From: Armatimonadota bacterium
GTDB taxonomy: Bacteria; Armatimonadota; Armatimonadia; Armatimonadales; Armatimonadaceae
NCBI GenBank assembly: GCA_030833025.1
Contig: JAURHZ010000061.1
Coordinates: forward strand, 252-10,602
Direction: 5' to 3'
Length of the DNA: 10,351 nucleotides
Shown: positions 1 to 6,086 of the stretch, piece by piece
Layout of the letters: each line of letters starts with the position of its first letter
How positions within the stretch are numbered: position 1 is the stretch's first letter
Notes under the pieces: generated by a model
What the model was told of the DNA's origin: nothing
The model's database searches: none
The model's input: the letters and a program-made list of their open reading frames with translations, nothing else
Position numbers and translations under genes: made by a program

Positions 1-1
1 G

Positions 2-592
2 CCATCCGAAGCTGATGCCCGCTTCCACGTTGCGGTACTTGACTGCGGTATCAAGTTCAACATTTTGCGCTCATTGGCATCACGGGGAGTTCGAACTACG
101 GTATTCCCTGCACACACGCCAGCCGATGTGCTGATTGCTACTAACCCCGATGGCTATTTCCTGTCGCCAGGGCCGGGCGATCCAGCATTGCTCGGATATG
201 CCATTACTACAGTGAAATCACTCATTCAGGCGGGCAAGCCGGTCATGGGAATCTGTTTAGGGAATCAGCTCCTTGGATGCGCACTTGGTGGACATACATA
301 CAAGCTACCGTTTGGTCATCGCGGTGCAAATCATCCCGTTAAGGATTTACTGACAGGCAAAGTCGTGATCACAAGCCAAAACCATGGCTATGCACTTGAT
401 CCGGAATCGCTTCCTGCCGCTGATGTAGAAGTCACGCAAATCAATCTCAATGATGGGACGGTTGAAGGTCTTAGGCATCGGCACCTGCCAGTGTTTTCCA
501 TCCAATATCACCCTGAGGCATCTCCTGGCCCGCACGATTCCAACCATTACTTCGATCAGTTTGTTGCGAGTATGGAAGTAGCAAAGGGCTAA
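2..592 (+). CDS. carA: Carbamoyl-phosphate synthase small subunit (CarA), C-terminal glutaminase part, 5' truncated
   Basis: The window opens inside this gene, so about half of a usual ~380-residue CarA is missing and no start is visible; the frame is open from base 2. What remains is the class I glutamine amidotransferase domain, which hydrolyses glutamine and passes ammonia to CarB for carbamoyl phosphate, the precursor of arginine and pyrimidines. The domain opens with the DCGIKFNILR segment, then SPGPGDP. The nucleophile elbow GICLGNQLLG places the catalytic Cys at bases 254-256. SQNHGYALDPESLP is typical of CarA, and the closing HPEASPGPHD supplies the His (509-511) and Glu (515-517) of the triad. 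No catalytic residue is missing. A membrane glycosyltransferase starts 4 bases after the stop and the carB half follows it, so the genes are probably co-transcribed. The NHG and HPEASPGP motifs separate it from other class I amidotransferases such as TrpG or GuaA. Confidence 0.95.
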   Translation, partial: PSEADARFHVAVLDCGIKFNILRSLASRGVRTTVFPAHTPADVLIATNPDGYFLSPGPGDPALLGYAITTVKSLIQAGKPVMGICLGNQLLGCALGGHTYKLPFGHRGANHPVKDLLTGKVVITSQNHGYALDPESLPAADVEVTQINLNDGTVEGLRHRHLPVFSIQYHPEASPGPHDSNHYFDQFVASMEVAKG

Positions 593-596
593 TCGG

Positions 597-2297
597 TTGC
601 TACATCCCCGGGAAGCTGTAAAGCAGATGAGGTCACTAAGTTGGTGGCCTCTTGCCTTGTTGGTAATCGGGGTGGTTGTCCTTCGGGTCGTCGATATCGG
701 CGCGGATGCGTGGAAGGACCTCGATTGGGGCACAGGCATTTGGACGGACGAGGGCTTTTATGCCCACAATGCGCGCAATCAAATCCTATTTGGGAAGCCT
801 GAGCAAGATGGCTTCAATAACTACAATCTGTCGCCGGTGTTGCATGCTCTTCAGGTAGCGGTTTTCACACAGTTCGGGGTCGGACTGATTCAGGCTCGCC
901 TGATATCCATAGTGGCATCATTGCTAACATGTGCATTGGTCTATGTCGGTGTAAGAAATGACTTTGGACCGAGGGCTGCACGCTTTTCGCTGATGCTGCT
1001 TGGCCTAGAGAGCAGCTATGTTCTTTATAACCGCCTAGGACTTATGGAGTCGCTGGGGACCCTGGTCATTGCGCTGTCTTACTACCTTTGGACTCTCGAC
1101 CGCCCTTGGAGCAAGTTTTTAAGTGGCTTTATCGCTGCAGGTGCCTTTGCCGTCAAGACGACATTTTTGATCTTTCTACCTGCTCCTGTCATCGCGTTAA
1201 TACTTATCAATAAACGTGACCTTCGGACCATCTTTTCAGCTACCTGGCCATATTTGCTCGGTGCAGTGTCTTTCTTTGGCATCTACTACGTTATGTGGTT
1301 GGGTGTCCATGGAGCCGAAGTTGCTCGGATGAACAACTTCTACAGGACGATGCAGTCGCAGCCAAGGTCATTCGTTCAGCTGCTGTGGATGATCCGTCGA
1401 GCACTGATTGGCTATCACTTTGGTTTTTTGCAGCGCATGGAAACACGCTCGACGGTGTTTCTCAACTTGGCGTTGGTTGGTTCAATCTGGTCTCTGATTA
1501 AGCTGATGGGGACAGATAAATCCAAGCGTGACGTGGTGATTGAAGGGATCCACAAACGGTTGTTGATGCACATCGTTTGTTTCGCCGCGGGCATTCTCTT
1601 TATCTTTGTTTCTCGATATGCACCTAGTCGCTACTTTTTGGTTTTCCATGTATCGGCGGCGGTTGTCGGTGGAGTATTGTTGAGCCAGTTCTCCGATGTC
1701 GTAAAGGCAATTGAGGAGACGTTATGGCTTCGGCGGGCGTTGTGCGTGATTGTGTTCCTTTTTGGCTATCACATACTCCTGCCGATCTATAACATCGCTG
1801 AGCTGAAAAAGTACTCTGAGCTGCTCGCACTTCTGACAGCACTAGCGGTTACCCTTTCCGCGATAAAGTTCCGCAGCGGGCTACTGAAACACCTAACGCC
1901 TGCCCTCATTACAGTAGTTTTTTTAGTGACATCACTTGGGCAATACACAGCGTGGTTTGTCACCCGAAAGCATGACACGCTGAAGGCGTCCGAATGGCTG
2001 ACTCAGCAAGTAGGTTCAAATGTTGTTGTTGCGGGTGACTGGGCACCCAATCTTGGCTTTGGAACAAAGCTGCGGTTGCCTCCCGTTTTCAAGGGCCTGG
2101 CAAACGATAAAAACCCTGTGGAAACGCTAAACATCGATTATGTCCTGACTGGGCGGACGCCATATCCAAAGCGGATGTGGGCTGGCTTCGCTCCTGGTTT
2201 GGTATCAGATGACAACAGAGTTTCGACTCTCATGTATCACGGCTATACGATTGATTTGTACCGGGTACCGGATGCGATGAAGCGGCAGGGTGATTGA
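597..2297 (+). CDS. GT-C-fold membrane glycosyltransferase (ArnT/PMT_2, GT39-like)
   Basis: An integral membrane protein of 566 residues. After a first membrane helix (about residues 16-34) comes an external loop with TDEGFYAHNARN, whose acidic pair D51-E52 matches the catalytic loop of GT-C transferases using polyprenyl-phosphate sugars. The next part, NYNLSPVLHALQ followed by hydrophobic helices and YNRLGLMESLG, is typical of the PMT_2/ArnT superfamily. About ten further hydrophobic segments run to about residue 460, and a soluble C-terminal domain of about 100 residues follows. The likely role is moving a lipid-linked sugar onto a protein, lipid or glycan on the outer face of the membrane; donor and acceptor cannot be read from sequence. 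The TTG start lies 4 bases after carA stops, with AAAGGG upstream. An in-frame ATG at 627 is a reasonable alternative that removes ten residues. Its position between carA and the carB half suggests shared transcription rather than shared function. Confidence 0.8.
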   Translation: MLHPREAVKQMRSLSWWPLALLVIGVVVLRVVDIGADAWKDLDWGTGIWTDEGFYAHNARNQILFGKPEQDGFNNYNLSPVLHALQVAVFTQFGVGLIQARLISIVASLLTCALVYVGVRNDFGPRAARFSLMLLGLESSYVLYNRLGLMESLGTLVIALSYYLWTLDRPWSKFLSGFIAAGAFAVKTTFLIFLPAPVIALILINKRDLRTIFSATWPYLLGAVSFFGIYYVMWLGVHGAEVARMNNFYRTMQSQPRSFVQLLWMIRRALIGYHFGFLQRMETRSTVFLNLALVGSIWSLIKLMGTDKSKRDVVIEGIHKRLLMHIVCFAAGILFIFVSRYAPSRYFLVFHVSAAVVGGVLLSQFSDVVKAIEETLWLRRALCVIVFLFGYHILLPIYNIAELKKYSELLALLTALAVTLSAIKFRSGLLKHLTPALITVVFLVTSLGQYTAWFVTRKHDTLKASEWLTQQVGSNVVVAGDWAPNLGFGTKLRLPPVFKGLANDKNPVETLNIDYVLTGRTPYPKRMWAGFAPGLVSDDNRVSTLMYHGYTIDLYRVPDAMKRQGD

Positions 2298-2412
2298 TGG
2301 GCTTGAGTATGGTTTTTCAAGTAATCGCACGGTGAATTTTGAGGCAGGTGAGGATGACCTCATAGCCTGATTTGACATAAGATGAATGGTTGGATGATAG
2401 GGAGTAGCAGGT

Positions 2413-4071
2413 ATGCCACGACGCACTGATTTAAAAAAGGTGATGGTTATCGGGTCTGGACCAATTGTGATTGGACAGGCAGCTGAGTTCGACTATGCGG
2501 GTGCGCAGGCCTGCCGGGCTTTGCGAGAAGAAGGCATCTCTGTAGTGCTTGTTAATTCCAATCCTGCAACCATCATGACCGATGTTGAGATGGCAGACCG
2601 AGTGTATATCGAGCCATTGACTCCGGAGTTTCTAGAGCAAATCATCGCACGGGAACGCCCACAAGGCCTGGTACCAACGCTTGGGGGCCAGACGGGGATA
2701 AACCTTGCAAGTAAGCTCAGTGAGCTTGGAATACTGGAAAAGTATGATGTTGAGCTCCTCGGGACACCTCTGTCAACGATTCAGAAAGCCGAGGACCGTG
2801 AGCAGTTCCGGTCTCTGATGCGTGAGATTGGCGAGCCTGTGCCCGAGTCGTGGATCATTGATTCCGATTCAGCACTTGCGGATCTTTCGCTAGAGGACAA
2901 TCTTCCATGGCCACTCATCGTCCGCCCAGCATATACATTAGGTGGTAGCGGAGGCGGAATCGCACACACCGTGGCCGATCTTCTGGAAATCGGCGGGCGT
3001 GGGTTACGACTTTCACCGGTTAGCCAGGTGATGATCGAGCGCTGCCTAGTTGGGTGGAAGGAAGTTGAGTACGAAGTGATGCGTGATGCCAACGATACGT
3101 GCATCACGATCTGTAATATGGAAAACCTTGACCCGATGGGTGTTCACACCGGTGATTCCATCGTGGTTGCCCCGAGTCAGACGCTCAGCGACAAGGAGTA
3201 TCAAATGCTCCGAACCGCAAGCCTCAAGATTATTCGGGCCCTCGGTATCGAAGGCGGATGCAATGTGCAGCTTGCTCTGGATCCGGACACTTATGGTTAC
3301 TACATTATTGAAGTTAATCCCCGCGTGTCGCGTTCATCCGCGCTTGCAAGTAAAGCAACGGGTTACCCAATCGCCCGTGTCGCTGCAAAGATTGCTATCG
3401 GCCTACACCTCGATGAAATTGAAAACAAAGTCACGGGTAAAACGCTAGCTTGTTTTGAACCGGCACTTGACTACTGTGTTGTGAAGATTCCACGCTGGCC
3501 ATTTGATAAGTTCAAGAGCGCTGACCGACGGATTACAACACAGATGAAGGCAACGGGCGAAGTGATGGCACTTGACCGTAGCTTTGAATCTGGCCTCATG
3601 AAGGCTCTGCGTTCCCTCGAGATTGGCGTGCTTGGACTTGGCTATCGCCACGCTGCTGCTTGGACGGAGCAAGATCTGGATCACTTGATTGCTGTTGCCA
3701 CCGATGAACGTATTTTTGCAATCGCCGAAGCGATGCGTCGCGGGCGCACCATCGATGCCATTCATGCATCCAGTCACATCGACGAATGGTTCCTCACAAA
3801 GATTAAGAATCTGGTTGATATGGAGCTTTGGCTAACGGGTGTCAACGATGGCTTTGTCCAGCGACTTGCAGAAGCAAAGCAGCTTGGATTCCCTGATCGC
3901 GTGATTGCAGCGCTTGCGGGCGTTCGCGTCGATGATGTCGTTCTTGCGCGCAAGGGCATGGGCATAAAGCCTTCCTATAAGATTGTCGATACCTGTGCGG
4001 CGGAGTTCGAAGCCGTAACGCCATATTTCTATTCATCTCAGGACACCGAAGATGAACTCCTTAGGGACTAA
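2413..4071 (+). CDS. carB: Carbamoyl-phosphate synthase large subunit, N-terminal half only (split CarB, CarB1)
   Basis: The 552-residue product matches the first half of the usual ~1070-residue CarB: the carboxyphosphate ATP-grasp domain plus the oligomerisation domain. In the complex this half phosphorylates bicarbonate and reacts it with ammonia from CarA to give carbamate. Visible signatures are GSGPIVIGQAAEFDYAGAQA near the N-terminus, NSNPATIMTD, VPTLGGQTG, the glycine-rich ATP loop TLGGSGGG, the acidic E-x-N-P-R motif (IIEVNPRVSRSSALASKATG) and DTCAAEFEA just before the end. The protein stops after PYFYSSQDTEDEL, exactly at the linker where full-length CarB starts its second homologous half. 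There is no decayed remainder, and the next gene begins 15 bases later with its own ribosome site. This looks like a natural fission rather than a broken gene; split CarB is known in methanogenic archaea and Aquifex. The start is ATG behind GGGAG (2400-2404, spacing 8). The carbamate-phosphorylating half is not in the window. Confidence 0.93.
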   Translation: MPRRTDLKKVMVIGSGPIVIGQAAEFDYAGAQACRALREEGISVVLVNSNPATIMTDVEMADRVYIEPLTPEFLEQIIARERPQGLVPTLGGQTGINLASKLSELGILEKYDVELLGTPLSTIQKAEDREQFRSLMREIGEPVPESWIIDSDSALADLSLEDNLPWPLIVRPAYTLGGSGGGIAHTVADLLEIGGRGLRLSPVSQVMIERCLVGWKEVEYEVMRDANDTCITICNMENLDPMGVHTGDSIVVAPSQTLSDKEYQMLRTASLKIIRALGIEGGCNVQLALDPDTYGYYIIEVNPRVSRSSALASKATGYPIARVAAKIAIGLHLDEIENKVTGKTLACFEPALDYCVVKIPRWPFDKFKSADRRITTQMKATGEVMALDRSFESGLMKALRSLEIGVLGLGYRHAAAWTEQDLDHLIAVATDERIFAIAEAMRRGRTIDAIHASSHIDEWFLTKIKNLVDMELWLTGVNDGFVQRLAEAKQLGFPDRVIAALAGVRVDDVVLARKGMGIKPSYKIVDTCAAEFEAVTPYFYSSQDTEDELLRD

Positions 4072-4086
4072 GCAAGAGGCACGTAG

Positions 4087-4602
4087 ATGAAGCAGGATGG
4101 TTGGAAACGGATTATCGTCGGCGTTGGCGGAAGCGTCATTATCTTGTTTGCCTATGGCAGCGGGATGCGCGGACAAAAGAAGGCATTGGAAGTCGTGAAG
4201 CAAGAACGGCGTGTACTGCGTGAGGATATGCGTAACTTGCAGCTGATCACGCGTGGGCGTGAAGGCATTTTGCACCAATATGTTGCACTGAACCTTTTGG
4301 ATGCCCAGCTTGGACAACCAAAGGTTAACGGACATGTATTAGATGCCAAGGTACTTCAATCAGCGAAAGCACATTTGGAGACATCTGTCCGTCTTGATGC
4401 CACATCGGATGCCGATGTGGATGACCTTATAGAACGCCTTTCCAACGCAAAAGGATCGGGTGATTATGCTTCTGTTGCCAAGGAATTGCGGGAGCGTCTG
4501 ATGCGAATCGATGTAGCAGCCGACCTCGAGACGCCAGTGACGATAAAGGCACCATCGCTAAACGATGTACCTAAGCAGCCTGGTCCGGAGATTGGCCGAT
4601 AA
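4087..4602 (+). CDS. Hypothetical single-pass membrane protein with coiled coil, 171 aa
   Basis: I do not recognise a family. The protein has a short basic start, one hydrophobic helix at about residues 9-24, then a charged heptad-like stretch (about 28-58, rich in K, E, R and L) that probably forms a coiled coil. A mostly helical region follows to about residue 145, and the tail is proline-rich (about 149-169). The most likely topology is anchored in the membrane with the helical part on one face; the side is not clear. The ATG sits 7 bases after AAGAGG (4074-4079), a good ribosome site, and only 15 bases after the carB half. It is therefore almost certainly translated from the same mRNA as CarB1, and it is the last gene before a terminator-like hairpin. 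It has no resemblance to the missing CarB C-terminal half. The gene is supported by position, ribosome site and coding-like composition, not by homology. Confidence 0.75.
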   Translation: MKQDGWKRIIVGVGGSVIILFAYGSGMRGQKKALEVVKQERRVLREDMRNLQLITRGREGILHQYVALNLLDAQLGQPKVNGHVLDAKVLQSAKAHLETSVRLDATSDADVDDLIERLSNAKGSGDYASVAKELRERLMRIDVAADLETPVTIKAPSLNDVPKQPGPEIGR

Positions 4603-4604
4603 TC

Positions 4605-4642
4605 GAAAAAGGTTCCAAATGATAAACTTTGGTTCCTTTTTC
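4605..4642 (+). terminator. Probable intrinsic terminator after the carA-carB1 gene group
   Basis: An inverted repeat starts two bases after the stop of the small membrane protein. Eight outer pairs (GAAAAAGG with CCTTTTTC) and five inner pairs (CCAAA with TTTGG) flank a TT/TT internal mismatch, around an 8-base loop (4620-4627). The run of T in the descending arm and the matching A-run in the ascending arm would let it work on either strand. Both arms carry GGTTCC in the same direction, which is why the centre of the stem does not pair. The stem is A/T-rich, so strength is uncertain. Confidence 0.6.
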
Positions 4643-4713
4643 AAGCATTGGTTTGAACGGAATACCACCTTTGGTGCGATGCTGTATTGGCATCAGGATT
4701 GGCCTTTAGTTTT

Positions 4714-5751
4714 ATGAGTGACACGGTAAGACCACAGCAGCAGACCGAACGGATTCCGCTTCCTGCTCCAAAGCTCCTTCGGCAAGAAAGTCCAGTTTCT
4801 GTAAATGGGCTTCAGACTGTCTCTGAGAGCAGGGATGCGATACGCCGCGTGATGTCGCATATCGATAGCCGAATGCTGATTGTAGTTGGCCCATGTTCCA
4901 TTCATGACACGTCGGCAGCGCTGGAGTATATGACACGTCTTGCTGAGCTCTCGAGTGGTCTCTCTGACAAACTCCTGATCGTGGCTCGGGCTTACTTCGA
5001 AAAGCCGCGCACAACGGTTGGGTGGCGTGGCCTAATAAACGATCCTCGCATGGATGGCACGTATGACATGGCTGAAGGGCTTCGCCTAGCTCGTGCATTG
5101 TTAGTAAAAATCACCGACATGGGCTTGCCCGTTGCAACCGAGCTGCTCGATACCGCTACACATGACTACTACACCGATTTAGTAAGTTTCGGTGCAATCG
5201 GTGCGCGGACAACTGAGAGCCAGCCACACCGCGCGATGGCCAGCGGACTGCCACTGCCAGTTGGTTTTAAAAACGCTACTGATGGCGGTGTACAGGTTGC
5301 ACTCGATGCGATGGTGTCTGCTGGTGCATCGCACTCTTACATTGGGTTTGATGATGACGGTCAAGCATGTGTTGTCAAGACACACGGAAACAAGGACACA
5401 TCCCTGATCCTTCGTGGTGGACGGCAGAGCCAGCCGAACTTTGATCGCGTTAGTGTAGCAAGAGCGGTCGCTGACCTAGATAGAGTTGGTTTACCAAAAG
5501 CACTCATCGTTGATGCGAGCCATGCAAACTCGGGTTATGACCCAATGCAACAGCCCTTTGTTGCAGAGAGGGTAGTAACACAGCGACTTGAAGGCGAATC
5601 TGCGCTAAGAGGCATCATGATTGAAAGTAACCTCTTGTCAGGAAAGCAACCCATCAGCCCGAATATGCGCTACGGGGTGTCTGTAACCGATGGCTGTCTT
5701 GGATGGGATGAGACTGCTGCTCTCTTGAAGCGCTTACATAGTCTCCTCTAG
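4714..5751 (+). CDS. aroG: 3-deoxy-7-phosphoheptulonate (DAHP) synthase, class I, AroG/AroF/AroH type
   Basis: Catalyses condensation of phosphoenolpyruvate with erythrose 4-phosphate, the first step of the shikimate pathway, in the cytoplasm. From the ATG at 4714 the protein has 345 residues and aligns without gaps to E. coli AroG, as I recall that sequence, as far as about residue 205. This favours 4714 over an upstream TTG at 4687. Motifs are GPCSIHD (59-65), YFEKPRTTVGW (94-104), GAIGARTTESQ (160-170), GFKNATDGG (184-192), ILRGG (232-236) and DASHANS (267-273). The metal ligands Cys61, His270, Glu304 and Asp326 and the catalytic Lys97 are all present. Of the AroG feedback-control positions, Asp146 is kept but position 150 is His instead of Pro and 180 is Pro instead of Ser. 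No regulatory ACT or chorismate-mutase domain is fused. The symbol names the family; which paralogue this is cannot be told. No convincing promoter was found between the preceding terminator and the start. Confidence 0.93.
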   Translation: MSDTVRPQQQTERIPLPAPKLLRQESPVSVNGLQTVSESRDAIRRVMSHIDSRMLIVVGPCSIHDTSAALEYMTRLAELSSGLSDKLLIVARAYFEKPRTTVGWRGLINDPRMDGTYDMAEGLRLARALLVKITDMGLPVATELLDTATHDYYTDLVSFGAIGARTTESQPHRAMASGLPLPVGFKNATDGGVQVALDAMVSAGASHSYIGFDDDGQACVVKTHGNKDTSLILRGGRQSQPNFDRVSVARAVADLDRVGLPKALIVDASHANSGYDPMQQPFVAERVVTQRLEGESALRGIMIESNLLSGKQPISPNMRYGVSVTDGCLGWDETAALLKRLHSLL

Positions 5752-5917
5752 GACTGAAAGTCGGAGTATTGCCAAACCGAACTTAACCGTGGCTTGTGGC
5801 AGTAGCCTCCAAATACGCCGCAAAGCTTACATAGTTGTCGCTACTCATGTAGCAACGTGCCTCGTTGAAGTGCTTTACCTGTTTAATGGTAACTTTGTGC
5901 GTTTTTTCACAAATTAG

Positions 5918-5947
5918 TTAAACGTGTTCACTGTTATGCGCTAAAAT
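5918..5947 (+). promoter_or_regulatory. Candidate sigma70-type promoter for hppA
   Basis: TAAAAT at 5942-5947 matches five of six bases of the -10 consensus. The best -35 at usual distance is TTAAAC (5918-5923, 18-base spacer), which matches only weakly. A better -35-like TTCACA (5906-5911) is too far away. Transcription would begin near 5954 and give an untranslated leader of about 130 bases before the favoured TTG start. The position fits the only long non-coding gap before hppA. Confidence 0.35.
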
Positions 5948-5948
5948 G

Positions 5949-5979
5949 CAACGCGTCCCGCCAGCGTTGTCGTGAACGC
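5949..5979 (+). promoter_or_regulatory. Mutually exclusive hairpins in the hppA leader
   Basis: GCGTTG (5964-5969) can pair with CAACGC upstream (5949-5954, six pairs, 9-base loop). Its first five bases can instead pair with AACGC downstream (5975-5979, 6-base loop). The two folds share the middle arm, so only one can form at a time, and CCTTTT follows at 5981-5986. This resembles the geometry of an attenuator. The stems are short and no ligand or leader peptide is visible, so regulation is conjecture. Confidence 0.25.
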
Positions 5980-6056
5980 GCCTTTTCACCTGCTTTGAAC
6001 CTAGTCCGGGCTCCCGTGAATGAACTGCGCGCCTCGCTCGTATGCTGTCGGGCAGT

Positions 6057-6080
6057 CGGGATTTTCGTCCCGCAGGGGGT
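6057..6080 (+). promoter_or_regulatory. Hairpin followed by strong ribosome-binding site deciding the hppA start
   Basis: CGGGA (6057-6061) pairs with TCCCG (6068-6072) around a 6-base loop. One base later comes AGGGGGT (6074-6080), the best Shine-Dalgarno match near this gene. It lies 6 bases before an in-frame TTG at 6087 and is useless for the ATG at 6042, which it follows. The site therefore argues for the TTG as the true start. The hairpin directly beside it could affect ribosome access. Confidence 0.5.
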
Positions 6081-6086
6081 AGTGCT

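Larger units (their letters stand above)
5752..6086 (+). other. Hairpin-rich spacer between aroG and hppA, no gene seen
   Basis: No credible reading frame lies here. Several short inverted repeats follow each other: GCTAC/GTAGC around 5840-5854, CAACG/CGTTG (5853-5857/5863-5867), TTACC/GGTAA (5875-5879/5888-5892) and TTTGTG/CACAAA (5894-5899/5908-5913) with a T-run in its loop. Further ones at 5949-5979 and 6057-6072 are listed separately. None is a strong intrinsic terminator for aroG. The second half probably holds the promoter and untranslated leader of hppA. No known riboswitch class was recognised. Confidence 0.5.

Noticed and set aside
2345..2367. Small hairpin TGAGG-ATGA-CCTCA between the glycosyltransferase and the carB half
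   Set aside because: Only five pairs with no T-run after it, so it is too weak to call a terminator or operator.
2372..2400. Perfect TTGACA before the carB half, as a promoter
   Set aside because: No good -10 box lies at 16-18 bases. The best hexamer (GATGAT, spacer 15) would start transcription at about 2405, just past the ribosome site, so it is probably chance.
4000..4090. Frameshift or nonsense mutation that truncates a full-length carB
   Set aside because: None of the following frames resembles the CarB second half, and the next gene begins at once with its own ribosome site.
4653..4688. TTGAAC and TGTATT as an aroG promoter
   Set aside because: The spacer would be 24 bases, far from the usual 16-18, and both hexamers match poorly.
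5875..5913. Hairpins with a T-run as a terminator for aroG
   Set aside because: The stems have five or six weak pairs, and the T-run lies in a loop rather than directly after a stable stem.
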